Below are positions 29,712 through 38,864 of a stretch of DNA of 64,000 nt, in pieces. The notes under the pieces were generated by a model. That model was not told the DNA's origin. It did not search any database and worked only from the letters and a program-made list of their open reading frames with translations. The translations under genes and the position numbers were made by a program. Where the stretch lies: contig NZ_SDOY01000040.1 of NCBI RefSeq assembly GCF_004117935.1, forward strand, positions 1 to 64,000, in the 5' to 3' direction. Source of the DNA: Streptomyces roseicoloratus. GTDB taxonomy: Bacteria; Actinomycetota; Actinomycetes; Streptomycetales; Streptomycetaceae. The stretch's first letter is position 1. Every line of letters starts with the position of its first letter.

Positions 29712-30265
29712 GACGTGCGGCCTTTCGAGGCGTGCAGGGCGGCGGCCTGCTGGAGGCGGTTCCGGGCGACGGCCTGCTGGAGGCGGTTCTGGGCGGGGGC
29801 GCGCCAGATGTGGCAGATGGCGAGGGCGAGGGCGTCGGCGGCGTCGGCCGGCCTGGGCGGGGCGGAGAGCCGGAGCAGCCGGGTGACCATCGCGCCGACC
29901 TGGGCCTTGTCGGCGCGGCCGCTGCCGGTGACGGCGGCCTTGACCTCGCTCGGGGTGTGCAGGGCGACGGGCAGTCCGCGGCGGGCCGCGCACAGCATGG
30001 CGACGGCGCTGGCCTGGGCGGTGCCCATCACCGTGCGGACGTTGTGCTGGCTGAACACCCGCTCCACGGCGACCAGTTCGGGTTCGAAGCGGTCGATCCA
30101 CTCCTCTATGCCGCGCTCGATGCCGACCAGGCGCAGGCCGGTGTCGGCGTCCGCCGGCGTGCGCACGACGCCCACGCCGAGCATGGTCAGCTGCCGCCCG
30201 GCGACTCCCTCGACGACGCCGACACCGCACCGGGTGAGCCCCGGGTCCACCCCGAGTACGCGCAC
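29708..30265 (-). CDS. ruvC: Crossover junction endodeoxyribonuclease RuvC
   Basis: Resolves Holliday junctions. The 185-residue protein starts at GTG 30265 with [12 protein letters not shown] (catalytic Asp7). It has the second acidic residue in AVERVF (about 68) and the pair in DAADALALA (about 141 and 144). The C-terminus is extended by two near-identical nine-residue copies (QNRLQQAVA / RNRLQQAAA), not part of the catalytic fold. It heads ruvCAB and is preceded by a DNA-damage-type promoter element. Confidence 0.95.
   Translation of the reverse strand: MRVLGVDPGLTRCGVGVVEGVAGRQLTMLGVGVVRTPADADTGLRLVGIERGIEEWIDRFEPELVAVERVFSQHNVRTVMGTAQASAVAMLCAARRGLPVALHTPSEVKAAVTGSGRADKAQVGAMVTRLLRLSAPPRPADAADALALAICHIWRAPAQNRLQQAVARNRLQQAAALHASKGRTS
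29743..29796. repeat. 27-bp tandem repeat in the 3' end of ruvC
   Basis: Two copies with period 27 (29743-29769 and 29770-29796) differ by a few bases and encode the duplicated nine-residue segment at the RuvC C-terminus. Frame is kept. Confidence 0.85.
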
Positions 30266-30304
30266 TCCGCCCCCTCCCTGATCCCATCGCCCGACTGTTC
30301 GTGC

Positions 30305-30327
30305 AGGCTATCGGCTCGCACTGACAA
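30305..30327 (-). promoter_or_regulatory. RecA-NDp/PafBC-type DNA-damage promoter of ruvCAB
   Basis: Leftward strand reads TTGTCAGTG (30327-30319), eight bases, TAGCCT (30310-30305). This fits the actinobacterial consensus TTGTC(A/G)GTG-N8-TAnnnT at every fixed position. It ends 40 bases before the ruvC GTG, the right distance for a promoter. Just downstream, CGAAC (30301-30297) is half of a LexA-type CGAAC-N4-GTTCG box; the other half is not present. Confidence 0.75.
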
Positions 30328-30367
30328 CGCAGCGGGCCGACGGGGTGTGTCCCGTCGGCCCGCTGCG
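30328..30367 (-). terminator. Hairpin after yebC
   Basis: Perfect 17-bp inverted repeat (30328-30344, 30351-30367) with a 6-nt loop, about 60 bp past the yebC stop. Its inner edge touches the ruvC promoter element, so transcription from pdxS-yebC is insulated from ruvCAB. Confidence 0.88.
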
Positions 30368-30427
30368 GAAGAGCCCGTGAGAACCCGCGCGAGGCGCGGG
30401 CACGGGCGAGACGGCCCAGGCCGTCGG

Positions 30428-31180
30428 TCAGGCGTCGACCTTCTCCATGACCTCGTCGCTGACGTCGAAGTTGGCGAAGACGTTCTGCACGTCGTCGCTG
30501 TCCTCCAGGGCGTCGATCAGCTTGAACATCTTGCGCGCGCCCTCCTCGTCGAGCTCGACCTGCATGGTCGGGACGAAGCTGGACTCGGCCGAGTCGTAGT
30601 CGATGCCCGCCTCCTGAAGCGCGGAGCGGACCGCGACCAGGTCGGTGGCCTCGCTGATGACCTCGAAGTTCTCGCCGAGGTCGTTGACTTCCTCGGCGCC
30701 CGCGTCGAGCACGACCTCCAGGACGTCGTCCTCGGACAGCTCGCCCTTGGGGAGCACGACGACGCCCTTGCGGTTGAAGAGGTACGAGACCGAGCCCGGG
30801 TCGGCCATGGAGCCGCCGTTGCGGGTCATGGCGACGCGCACGTCCGAGGCGGCGCGGTTGCGGTTGTCGGTGAGGCACTCGATGAGCACCGCGACACCGT
30901 TCGGGCCGTAGCCCTCGTACATGATCGTCGCGTAGTCGACGCCGCCGGCCTCGAGGCCGCCGCCGCGCTTGACGGCCGAGTCGATGTTCTTGTTCGGAAC
31001 GGACGACTTCTTGGCCTTCTGGATGGCGTCGTACAGCGTCGGGTTGCCGTCCGGGTCGGCACCGCCGGTGCGGGCCGCGACCTCGATGTTCTTGATCAGC
31101 TTCGCGAAGAGCTTGCCGCGCTTGGCGTCGATCACGGCCTTCTTGTGCTTCGTCGTAGCCCATTTAGAGTGGCCGGACAT
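30428..31180 (-). CDS. yebC: YebC/PmpR family transcription or translation regulator
   Basis: The 250-residue protein begins [23 protein letters not shown], the family hallmark, followed by [15 protein letters not shown], the [10 protein letters not shown] motif and a C-terminal acidic domain. YebC proteins have been described as DNA-binding regulators and, more recently, as ribosome-associated factors that ease proline-rich stalling; which applies here cannot be read from the sequence. It is the last gene of the pgsA-to-yebC run and sits next to ruvCAB, a conserved pairing. Confidence 0.93.
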   Translation of the reverse strand: MSGHSKWATTKHKKAVIDAKRGKLFAKLIKNIEVAARTGGADPDGNPTLYDAIQKAKKSSVPNKNIDSAVKRGGGLEAGGVDYATIMYEGYGPNGVAVLIECLTDNRNRAASDVRVAMTRNGGSMADPGSVSYLFNRKGVVVLPKGELSEDDVLEVVLDAGAEEVNDLGENFEVISEATDLVAVRSALQEAGIDYDSAESSFVPTMQVELDEEGARKMFKLIDALEDSDDVQNVFANFDVSDEVMEKVDA

Positions 31181-31243
31181 CTGCCTGTCTCCTTCGCGTA
31201 ACCCACTTCTTGAACGAACCCCAGAGATCCTACAAGGATCAGG

Positions 31244-31834
31244 TCACCTCTCGGCGCGCACCATGTCCACGAACAGCTCGTGGATCCGGTGATCGCCGGT
31301 CAGCTCGGGGTGGAACGAAGTGGCGAGGGCCGTGCCCTGGCGGACGGCGACGATGTGGCCGTCGTGCTCGGCGAGCACCTCGGCCTCGGCGCCGACGGAC
31401 TCGACCCAGGGGGCGCGGATGAAGACGCCCTCGACGGGGGTGTCGATTCCGGTGACGGTGACGCCCGCCTCGAAGGACTCGTTCTGCCGGCCGAAGGCGT
31501 TGCGGCGCACGATCATGTCGATGCCGCCGAAGGTCTCCTGGCCCGAGCGCGGGTCGAGGATCTTGTCCGCGAGCATGATCAGTCCGGCGCAGGTGCCGTA
31601 CACGGGCATGCCGCCGGCGATCCGCTCGCGCAGCGGCTCCATGAGCCCGAACAGCACGGCCAGCTTGGAGATGGTGGTGGACTCGCCGCCCGGAATGACG
31701 AGGCCGTCGACCTCGGCGAGCTCCTCGGGGCGCCTGACGGGCCTGGCCACGGCGTCAGCCGCGGCCAGGGCGATCAGGTGCTCCCGTACGTCGCCCTGGA
31801 GCGCCAGGACACCAATCACGGGAGTGGTGCTCAT
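31244..31834 (-). CDS. pdxT: Pyridoxal 5'-phosphate synthase glutaminase subunit
   Basis: Class I amidotransferase that supplies ammonia to PdxS. The 196-residue protein has [20 protein letters not shown], nucleophile Cys82 in YGTCAGLI, and His/Glu of the triad in SFHPELTGD. Start ATG 31834 is six bases after pdxS. It acts as a complex with PdxS to make PLP directly from ribose 5-phosphate, glyceraldehyde 3-phosphate and glutamine. Confidence 0.96.
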   Translation of the reverse strand: MSTTPVIGVLALQGDVREHLIALAAADAVARPVRRPEELAEVDGLVIPGGESTTISKLAVLFGLMEPLRERIAGGMPVYGTCAGLIMLADKILDPRSGQETFGGIDMIVRRNAFGRQNESFEAGVTVTGIDTPVEGVFIRAPWVESVGAEAEVLAEHDGHIVAVRQGTALATSFHPELTGDHRIHELFVDMVRAER

Positions 31835-31840
31835 GGGTGC

Positions 31841-32755
31841 TTACCAGCCCCGGTTCGCGTAGCGCTCGGCCTCGGGCAGGGTGTCGCAGTTGATGCCGAC
31901 CATGGCCTCGCCCAGGTTGCGGGAGGCGTCCGCGATGATCTTCGGGTCGTCGTAGAAGGTGGTGGCCTTCACGATGGCGGCGGCGCGCTTGGCCGGGTCG
32001 CCCGACTTGAAGATGCCGGAGCCGACGAAGACGCCCTCGGCGCCGAGCTGGCGCATCAGCGCGGCGTCGGCCGGGGTGGCGACGCCACCGGCGGAGAACA
32101 GCACGACCGGCAGCTTGCCGAGCTCGGCGACCTCCTTGACGAGCTCGTACGGGGCGCGCAGCTCCTTGGCGGCGGCGAACAGCTCGTTGTTGTCGAAGCC
32201 GCGCAGCTTGGCGATCTCGTTCTTGATCTGGCGCAGGTGGCGCACGGCCTCGACGACGTTGCCGGTGCCGGCCTCGCCCTTGGAGCGGATCATGGCCGCG
32301 CCCTCGGCGATGCGGCGCAGGGCCTCGCCCAGGTTGGTGGCACCACAGACGAAGGGGGTGGTGAAGGCCCACTTGTCGGAGTGGTTGACCTCGTCGGCCG
32401 GGGTCAGGACCTCGGACTCGTCGATGTAGTCGACGCCGAGCGACTGCAGGACCTGGGCCTCGACGAAGTGGCCGATGCGGGACTTGGCCATGACCGGGAT
32501 GGAGACCGCGCCGATGATCTCCTCGATCATGTTCGGGTCGGACATCCGGGCCACGCCGCCGTCCTTGCGGATGTCCGCGGGGACCCGCTCCAGGGCCATG
32601 ACGGCGACGGCGCCGGCGTCCTCGGCGATCTTCGCCTGCTCGGCGTTGACCACGTCCATGATCACGCCGCCCTTGAGCTGCTCGGCCATGCCGCGCTTGA
32701 CGCGGGCGGTGCCGGTCTCGGGGGACTGGGCGGTGGTGGAAGGCGTGCTGGACAC
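31841..32755 (-). CDS. pdxS: Pyridoxal 5'-phosphate synthase synthase subunit
   Basis: The 304-residue (beta/alpha)8 enzyme forms the PLP ring. Visible are [13 protein letters not shown] with the catalytic Asp, [13 protein letters not shown] with the imine-forming Lys, KGEAGTGN, and [27 protein letters not shown]. The start is GTG 32755 with GAGG six bases upstream; an ATG at 32809 lies in AT-poorer sequence without a ribosome site. No regulator of the PdxR type is adjacent. Confidence 0.96.
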   Translation of the reverse strand: MSSTPSTTAQSPETGTARVKRGMAEQLKGGVIMDVVNAEQAKIAEDAGAVAVMALERVPADIRKDGGVARMSDPNMIEEIIGAVSIPVMAKSRIGHFVEAQVLQSLGVDYIDESEVLTPADEVNHSDKWAFTTPFVCGATNLGEALRRIAEGAAMIRSKGEAGTGNVVEAVRHLRQIKNEIAKLRGFDNNELFAAAKELRAPYELVKEVAELGKLPVVLFSAGGVATPADAALMRQLGAEGVFVGSGIFKSGDPAKRAAAIVKATTFYDDPKIIADASRNLGEAMVGINCDTLPEAERYANRGW

Positions 32756-32879
32756 GGGTACCTCACATGTGACAACGGGGTTGACGACAAGAGCGAGGAA
32801 ACAGGCCACGAGCGGTCCACATCAAGGGCCAATGCGCACCCGGTGGATCGTTTTCGCTGGTTACGAAGGCTGACAGGGG

Positions 32880-33422
32880 TCAGCTGGGACGATCCGCAAG
32901 CGCGACGGGCGGTTCGTCGTCCATTTCGAAGGCCATGGGGAACGGGGCGTGGCCCGCCAACCGGAACCAGCGCACCTTCCGGTGCCGGCGCAGCGCCCTG
33001 GCGGCCCGTACGGCGTCGTTGTGGAACCGCCGGGCCATCGGCACCCGGCGCACCGCCGCCGCGAGCTCCCCGGCCGCCTCCTCGCCGCCGGGCGCCTCGC
33101 GCACCGCCTCCACCTGCTCCGCCTCCCCGAACACCGCGCGCAGCGCCTGGCTGAGCTCGCTCTCCGCGACCTCGCGGTGATCCTCCTCGGCCTGGCGCGC
33201 GGCGTGCGCCGCCTCGTACAGCACGATCGACGCGGCGGGGTCGAGCACGCCGGAGGTGGCGAGCTCCTGGGCGACCGAGGCCCGCCGCAGCAGCTGCGCG
33301 TCGAGCGCGGCCCGCGCGGCGTCGATGCGCGTGTGCAGCCGGTCGAGCCGGCCGGCGGTCCAGCTCAGGTAGACGCCGACGAGGATCAGCGCGACGACGG
33401 TCCAGATCAGGGTTTCGGTCAC
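32880..33422 (-). CDS. LemA-like membrane-anchored protein
   Basis: The 180-residue protein starts at GTG 33422 with a single N-terminal helix (LIWTVVALILVGVYLSW) and then long charged helices. The C-terminal RRFHNDAVRAARALRRHRKVRWFRLAGHAPFPMAFEMDD resembles the LemA ending (YNDAV-R...F-P...), which suggests the LemA fold; the match is from memory. It lies between pimA and pdxS, the position held by a Nudix gene in mycobacteria. Function unknown. Confidence 0.65.
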   Translation of the reverse strand: MTETLIWTVVALILVGVYLSWTAGRLDRLHTRIDAARAALDAQLLRRASVAQELATSGVLDPAASIVLYEAAHAARQAEEDHREVAESELSQALRAVFGEAEQVEAVREAPGGEEAAGELAAAVRRVPMARRFHNDAVRAARALRRHRKVRWFRLAGHAPFPMAFEMDDEPPVALADRPS

Positions 33423-33542
33423 GGGCGCACAGGCTACCGGGGCGGTGACGGCCTCCCGTCCCGGACCTCGCGGTCATGGGCGACAGGACGCGCACGCCGC
33501 GCCCGGCCGTGAGGTCCCGGCCCGCCCCCGGCTCGCGGGCCG

Positions 33543-33596
33543 GGACGCGGACGCGGACACGGACACGGACACGGACACGGACAACGACACGGACAA
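33543..33596. repeat. Hexanucleotide tandem repeat (GGACAC)n
   Basis: Two GGACGC, four GGACAC and then imperfect copies form a run of about nine 6-bp units in the gap between pimA and the LemA-like gene. No gene covers it. It would be prone to slippage and is probably variable between strains. The rest of 33423-33646 shows nothing else recognisable. Confidence 0.9.
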
Positions 33597-33646
33597 GGGG
33601 CCGGCCCTTCGTCCTCACGGCTTCCGGTGGCGGGAAGCCCCGGGCC

Positions 33647-34804
33647 CTACAGTCCCAGCCGCGCCCTGAGGCCGCCGTTCGCGCGTTCGTCCGTGGCGAC
33701 CGAGGCCGCGCCGTCCGTCACCGTCTCGTAGACGGCCAGGATGTCCGCGCCGACCGTCGACCAGTCGAAGCGGCGGACGTGGGCCGAGCCCCGTTCGCTC
33801 AGCTCGGCACGGCGGGCCTCGTCGCCGAGGAGGGAGATCGCGCGGGCGGCCAGGTCGTCCGCGTCCTCGTTGGCGAACAGCTCGCCCGCCCCGCCCTGGT
33901 CCAGGACCTGGGCGAAGGCGTCCAGGTCCGAGGCGAGGACCGGCGCGCCCGCCGACAGCGCCTCGACCAGGATGATGCCGAAGCTCTCGCCGCCCGTGTT
34001 GGGCGCCACGTACACGTCCACGCTGCGCAGCAGCCGGGCCTTGTCCTCGTCGCTGACCATGCCGAGGAACTCGACCCGGGAGCGCATCTCGCGCGGCAGC
34101 GACGCGACGGCCTCCTCCTCGTCGCCGCGACCGGCGACCAGCAGCCGGGTGTCCGGCCGCTCGGCGAGGATCTTCGGCAGCGCCCGCATGAGGACCGGCA
34201 GGCCCTTGCGCGGCTCGTCGATCCGTCCGATGAAGCCGAGCGTGCCGCCCGACCACTCCTTCTTGGGCTCCGCCCGGGCGAAGAAGTCGACGTCGACGCC
34301 GTTCGGGATGACGACCGCGTCGCCGCCCAGGTGCTCGACCAGCGTCCGCCGCGCGTACTCGCTCACCGCGATCCGCGCGCTGATCTTCTCCAGCGCCGGC
34401 TGGAGGATCGGGTACGCGGCGATCATCGCCCGCGACCGCGGGTTGGACGTGTGGAACGTGGCGACGAGCGGCCCGGTCGCCGCCCAGCAGGTGAGCAGGC
34501 CCAGCGACGGAGACGTCGGCTCGTGGATGTGCACCACGTCGAAGGTGCCCTCGTGCAGCCAGCGCCGCACCCGGGCCGCCGACAGGAAGCCGAAGTTCAG
34601 CCGGGCCACGGAACCGTTGTACGGCACGGGCACGGCGCGCCCCGCCGACACGACGTACGGCGGCAGCGGCGTCTCGTCGTCGGCGGGCGCGAGGACGGAG
34701 ACCTCGTGGCCGAGCCTGATCAGGTGCTCCGCGAGGTCACGGATGTGGAACTGGACGCCGCCCGGCACGTCCCAGGAGTACGGGCAGACGATGCCGATCC
34801 TCAA
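33647..34804 (-). CDS. pimA: Phosphatidylinositol mannosyltransferase PimA-like (GT4)
   Basis: Transfers mannose from GDP-mannose to phosphatidylinositol at the inner membrane face. The 385-residue GT-B protein shows RIGIVCPYSWDVPGGVQFHIRDL, HIHEPTSPSLGLL, FIGRIDEPRKGL, and the donor-site GESFGIILVEAL. TTG 34804 overlaps the stop of the acyltransferase gene (TTGA); it gives the family N-terminus exactly, so the rare start is likely real. Context (pgsA-acyltransferase-pimA) supports the PIM pathway. Streptomyces make simpler inositol lipids than mycobacteria, so the final product is not certain. Confidence 0.9.
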   Translation of the reverse strand: MRIGIVCPYSWDVPGGVQFHIRDLAEHLIRLGHEVSVLAPADDETPLPPYVVSAGRAVPVPYNGSVARLNFGFLSAARVRRWLHEGTFDVVHIHEPTSPSLGLLTCWAATGPLVATFHTSNPRSRAMIAAYPILQPALEKISARIAVSEYARRTLVEHLGGDAVVIPNGVDVDFFARAEPKKEWSGGTLGFIGRIDEPRKGLPVLMRALPKILAERPDTRLLVAGRGDEEEAVASLPREMRSRVEFLGMVSDEDKARLLRSVDVYVAPNTGGESFGIILVEALSAGAPVLASDLDAFAQVLDQGGAGELFANEDADDLAARAISLLGDEARRAELSERGSAHVRRFDWSTVGADILAVYETVTDGAASVATDERANGGLRARLGL

Positions 34805-35751
34805 GAGCGCCGCTCCCCTTCGCGCGCCCCGGGGCCCGTCTCCGGGCGCGCCTCCGCGCGCTCCTCCAGGTCCGCGAGCCACAGCCGCTGCAGCATGTGC
34901 CAGTCCTCCGGGTGCTCGGCGATGCCCCCGGCGAAGACGTCGGCGAGGGCCTGCGTCATGGAGGACGTCTTCTCGGCCCGGGTACCTGACTCCGGCACCT
35001 CGACCGGCGCGTGGACCCGGCCCCGCATCACGTCGGTGTCGTCGTACCAGAGCGTCACCGGCAGCAGCAGCGCGCCGGTCTGCTGGGCGAGCATCGCGGG
35101 CCCCGCGGGCATCCGCGCCGTCTCGCCGAAGAAGGAGACCTCGACGCCGGAGGCCGACAGGTCCCGGTCCGCGACCAGGCAGACCAGACCGCCGGCCCGC
35201 AGCCGCCGGGCCAGCGTGCCGAACGCGGCGCCGCCGGTGTGCGGCAGCACCTCCATGCCGAGGGACTCGCGGTAGGCGACGAACCGGTCGTACAGCGACT
35301 CGGGCTTGAGCCGCTCGGCGACGGTCGTGAAGGGCACGCCCAGCGCACGGGTGACCCACACGCCGGCGAGGTCCCAGTTGCCCATGTGCGGCAGTGCCAG
35401 GATGACGCCCCGGTCGGAGGCGAGGGCGTCCGTCAGGTGGTGGACGTCCTTCGGGTCGAAGCTGCCGGCGGCCCGCTCCTTGCTCCACGTGGGCAGCCGG
35501 AAGGACTCCATCCAGTAGCGCATGTACGAGCGCATGCCGGCCTTCGAGAGCGCGGCGAGCCGCTCGGGCGTGGCGTCGGGCACCACCCGGGCCAGGTTGG
35601 ACTCCAGGCGCAGCACGCTCTTGCCGCGCCGCTTCCAGGCCGTGTCGGCGATCCGCCGGCCGAGGCCCTTCGCCACCGGCTCGGGCAGCTTCTTCACGGT
35701 CGCCCAGCCGAGCCCGTAGAGCCCGTCGGTCAGACGGTCCTTGACGCTCAT
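34801..35751 (-). CDS. Phosphatidylinositol mannoside acyltransferase (LpxL/HtrB family)
   Basis: The 316-residue protein of the lysophospholipid acyltransferase family has the catalytic HMGNWD (122-127), GVPFTTVAERLKP and ADRDLSASGVEVSFFGETA typical of lauroyl-acyltransferase folds. In mycobacteria the equivalent (PatA) adds palmitate to PIM mannose. ATG 35751 overlaps the pgsA stop and its own stop overlaps pimA, so the three genes are translationally coupled. The charged C-terminal tail is variable. Confidence 0.88.
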   Translation of the reverse strand: MSVKDRLTDGLYGLGWATVKKLPEPVAKGLGRRIADTAWKRRGKSVLRLESNLARVVPDATPERLAALSKAGMRSYMRYWMESFRLPTWSKERAAGSFDPKDVHHLTDALASDRGVILALPHMGNWDLAGVWVTRALGVPFTTVAERLKPESLYDRFVAYRESLGMEVLPHTGGAAFGTLARRLRAGGLVCLVADRDLSASGVEVSFFGETARMPAGPAMLAQQTGALLLPVTLWYDDTDVMRGRVHAPVEVPESGTRAEKTSSMTQALADVFAGGIAEHPEDWHMLQRLWLADLEERAEARPETGPGAREGERRS

Positions 35752-36407
35752 GACGTCGCCTCGCTCCCCCGTGCGCCGGCGTCGGCCTCCGCCGCCTCCC
35801 TGCGTACGGTCACGACCCGCTGCCCGAGGGTCACCGCCGACCCGATCGCCACGAGCCACAGGGCGATGGGCAGCAGCACCTGGACGCCGGGGACGCCGAA
35901 CCCGTGGAGCCCGGCCAGACCGGCCGCGACCAGCGAGATCACCAGCCGCTCGGCGCGCTCCACCAGGCCGTTCACGGCGACAGGCAGGCCGATCGACTCG
36001 CCGCGCGCCTTGGTGTACGAGACCACCTGTCCACTGGCCAGGCAGAAGATCGAGACCGCGCAGAGCACGTTGTCGTCGCCGCCGCCCGCGTACCAGAGCG
36101 CGAAGCCGCCGAAGATGGCCCCGTCGGCGACCCGGTCGAGGGTCGAGTCGAGGAAGGCGCCCCAGCGGCTGGAGACGCCGGCCTGCCGGGCCATGTTGCC
36201 GTCCACGAGGTCCGAGAAGACGAACAGCGTGATGACGATCGTGCCCCAGAAGAACTCGCCGCGGGGGAAGAAGACCAGGGCGCCGGCCACGACCCCGGCC
36301 GTGCCGATGAGCGTGACGGCGTCGGGGCTCACGCCCCGGCGGAGCAGAAACGCGGCGAACGGTGTGAGGACACGCGTGAAGAACGCACGCGCGTACTTGT
36401 TCAGCAT
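35748..36407 (-). CDS. pgsA: CDP-alcohol phosphatidyltransferase, phosphatidylinositol-phosphate synthase type
   Basis: Condenses CDP-diacylglycerol with an alcohol phosphate, in actinobacteria inositol 1-phosphate. The 219-residue membrane protein has the full CDP-OH motif: Asp66, Asp69-Gly70, Ala73-Arg74, Gly83, Asp87 and Asp91. Six hydrophobic segments can be counted. Placement before the acyltransferase and pimA favours the inositol enzyme over phosphatidylglycerophosphate synthase, though older names use pgsA for both. ATG 36407 has GGAAGG upstream at a slightly long distance. It is the first gene of the leftward block and faces the EF-G-like gene across a 241-bp gap. Confidence 0.9.
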   Translation of the reverse strand: MLNKYARAFFTRVLTPFAAFLLRRGVSPDAVTLIGTAGVVAGALVFFPRGEFFWGTIVITLFVFSDLVDGNMARQAGVSSRWGAFLDSTLDRVADGAIFGGFALWYAGGGDDNVLCAVSIFCLASGQVVSYTKARGESIGLPVAVNGLVERAERLVISLVAAGLAGLHGFGVPGVQVLLPIALWLVAIGSAVTLGQRVVTVRREAAEADAGARGSEATS

Positions 36408-36648
36408 GGCCTTGAGGCCTTCCCGGGGTTCGTGGGCCGCGCGGCCCCTACGGCCACCGGCCCGCCCATCGTAGCCACGCGGGCCCCCGCGACGGCGGCG
36501 GCACCCGCCTGTGGCGTCCGGGACCGCGCGAAGGCACCGCCCGTCCGCGCGCCCCGCACGAGACGTATGGACGCACCGTGACGTCGGTGCAAAGCTCGAA
36601 GGACACCTCACCGCACGAGCAGTACGCAGCAGTCGGGAGGACGACATC

Positions 36649-38853
36649 ATGGGCGACAAGGCGAACCCCCACGGAGCCGCCGGCAGGGCTCCATCGGCCG
36701 ACCGGCCCTCGGCCGTACGGAACGTGGTGCTGGTCGGCCACAGCGGATCGGGTAAGACGACCCTCGTCGAGGCCCTGGCGCAGACCGCCGGAGCGGTCAA
36801 CCGGGCAGGACGGGTCGAGGACGGCGCGACGGTCAGCGACTACGACGAGATCGAGCACCGCCAGCAGCGTTCCGTACAGCTCTCGCTCGTCCCGGTGGAA
36901 TGGGGCGACTACAAGATCAACATCCTGGACACCCCCGGATACGCCGACTTCGTCGGAGAGCTGAGGGCCGGTCTGCGCGCGGCGGACGCGGCCCTCTTCG
37001 TCGTCTCGGCGGCCCAGGAGGCCGACGCGGTGGTCGGCTCGACCCGTGCCGTGTGGGAGGAGTGCGCAGCCGTCGGCATGCCGCGGGCGATCGTCGTCAC
37101 CCACCTCGACACGGCGCGCACCGACTTCACCCGGCTGACCGAGCTCCTCGGCTCGCTCTTCGGCGGCGACGACCCCGACGCCGTGCTCCCGCTCTACCTG
37201 CCCGTACGCGGCGCCGAGGGCGCCGACGGTCACGCGCCGGCCACCGGTCTGGTGGGACTGCTCACGGAGCGGATCCTCGACTACTCCACCGGCACCCGCC
37301 GCGAGGACCCGCCCGACGAGGCGCAGCGGCCGCTGATCGCGGAGGCCAGGGCGCGGCTGATCGAGGGGATCATCGCCGAGAGCGAGGACGAGACCCTCAT
37401 GGACCGCTATCTCGGCGGCGAGGACATCGACCTCAAGACGCTGATCGACGACCTGGAGAAGGCGGTCGCGCGCGGCACCTTCCATCCCGTGCTCGCCGCG
37501 GCGCCCGCGGCCGACGGCGGAAAGCAGGGCCTCGGAACGGTCGAGCTGCTGGAGCTGATCACCGGCGGCTTCCCCAGCCCGCTGGAACGCGAGGCGCCCG
37601 CCGTCACCACCCCGGAGGGACAGCCGCGCCCGGCGGTGACCTGCGACCCGGACGGCCCGCTGGTCGCCGAGGTCGTGAAGACCTCCTCCGACCCGTACGT
37701 CGGCCGGATCTCGCTGGTACGGGTCTTCTCCGGCACCCTGCGGCCCGACGAGACCGTCCACGTCTCCGGGCACGGCCTCGCGGACCGGGGCCACGAGGAC
37801 CACGACGTCGACGAAAGGGTCGGTGCGCTGACCTCGCCGTTCGGCAAGCAGCAGCGCACGCTCGCGCACTGCGTCGCGGGCGACCTGGCCTGCGTCGGCA
37901 AACTGGCGCGCGCCGAGACCGGCGACACGCTCTCCGCGAAGGACGCGCCGCTCCTGATGGAGCCGTGGACGATGCCGGAGCCGCTGCTGCCGCTCGCGAT
38001 CGAGGCACACAGCAAGGCCGACGAGGACCGGCTCTCGCAGGGCCTGGCCCGGCTGGCCGCCGAGGACCCGACCATGCGGCTCGAACAGAACCAGGACACC
38101 CATCAGGTCGTCCTGTGGTGCCTGGGCGAGGCGCACGCGGACGTGGCCCTGGAACGGTTGCGCGGACGGTACGGCGTGCAGGTCGACACCGTTCCGCACA
38201 AGGTGTCGCTGCGCGAGACCTTCGGCGGCCCCTCGGCCGGGCGCGGCCGCCACGTGAAGCAGTCGGGCGGGCACGGCCAGTACGCGATCTGCGAGATCGA
38301 CGTGGAACCGCTGCCGCCCGGCAGCGGCATCGAGTTCGTCGACAAGGTGGTCGGCGGCGCCGTGCCCCGCCAGTTCATCCCGTCCGTGGAGAAGGGCGTA
38401 CGGGCACAGGCGGCCCGCGGCGTGGCCGCCGGCTATCCGCTGGTCGACATCCGGGTCACCCTGCGGGACGGCAAGGCGCACTCGGTGGACTCCTCCGACG
38501 CGGCCTTCCAGACGGCCGGCGCCCTGGCCCTGCGAGAGGCGGCGGCGGAGACGGCGATCCACCTCCTGGAGCCGGTCGCGGAGGTGACCGTGCTGGTGCC
38601 CGACGAGTACGTGGGCGCGGTGATGAGCGACCTGTCGGGGCGGCGCGGCCGCGTGGTCGGCACCGAACAGGCGGGCACGGGCCGGACGGTGGTGCGCGCG
38701 GAGGTCCCGGAGATCGAGATCGGGCGGTACGCGGTCGACCTGCGGTCCGTCTCGCACGGCACGGGCAGCTTCGACCGCTCGTACGCCCGGCACGAGGCGA
38801 TGCCGGCACACCTGGCGGACAAGGTCCGCCGGCAGACGGACCGGGCCGCCTAG
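36649..38853 (+). CDS. Elongation factor G-like GTPase with atypical GTPase motifs
   Basis: The 734-residue protein has the EF-G domain order: GTPase, domain II, III, IV (SGGHGQYAICEI) and V. G1 is GHSGSGKT (30-37) and G3 DTPGYAD (94-100). Switch I reads RSVQLS (74-79) where EF-G has RGITIT, so the Mg-binding Thr is missing. G4 reads THLD (151-154) instead of NKxD. It therefore may bind or hydrolyse GTP differently and is unlikely to be the main translocase; the role is unknown (paralogues are called EF-G2/FusA2-like). The start ATG has GGGAGG upstream. It is rightward, unlike the genes before it. Confidence 0.9.
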   Translation: MGDKANPHGAAGRAPSADRPSAVRNVVLVGHSGSGKTTLVEALAQTAGAVNRAGRVEDGATVSDYDEIEHRQQRSVQLSLVPVEWGDYKINILDTPGYADFVGELRAGLRAADAALFVVSAAQEADAVVGSTRAVWEECAAVGMPRAIVVTHLDTARTDFTRLTELLGSLFGGDDPDAVLPLYLPVRGAEGADGHAPATGLVGLLTERILDYSTGTRREDPPDEAQRPLIAEARARLIEGIIAESEDETLMDRYLGGEDIDLKTLIDDLEKAVARGTFHPVLAAAPAADGGKQGLGTVELLELITGGFPSPLEREAPAVTTPEGQPRPAVTCDPDGPLVAEVVKTSSDPYVGRISLVRVFSGTLRPDETVHVSGHGLADRGHEDHDVDERVGALTSPFGKQQRTLAHCVAGDLACVGKLARAETGDTLSAKDAPLLMEPWTMPEPLLPLAIEAHSKADEDRLSQGLARLAAEDPTMRLEQNQDTHQVVLWCLGEAHADVALERLRGRYGVQVDTVPHKVSLRETFGGPSAGRGRHVKQSGGHGQYAICEIDVEPLPPGSGIEFVDKVVGGAVPRQFIPSVEKGVRAQAARGVAAGYPLVDIRVTLRDGKAHSVDSSDAAFQTAGALALREAAAETAIHLLEPVAEVTVLVPDEYVGAVMSDLSGRRGRVVGTEQAGTGRTVVRAEVPEIEIGRYAVDLRSVSHGTGSFDRSYARHEAMPAHLADKVRRQTDRAA

Positions 38854-38864
38854 GCGTTCTGTCC

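Noticed and set aside
30292..30301. Complete LexA box at ruvC
   Set aside because: Only one CGAAC half-site is present; the partner half with four-base spacing is missing.
33543..33596. CRISPR-like array
   Set aside because: It is a simple 6-bp tandem repeat without spacers; no cas gene is in the window. The tRNA-Val repeats at 57 kb are also genes, not an array.
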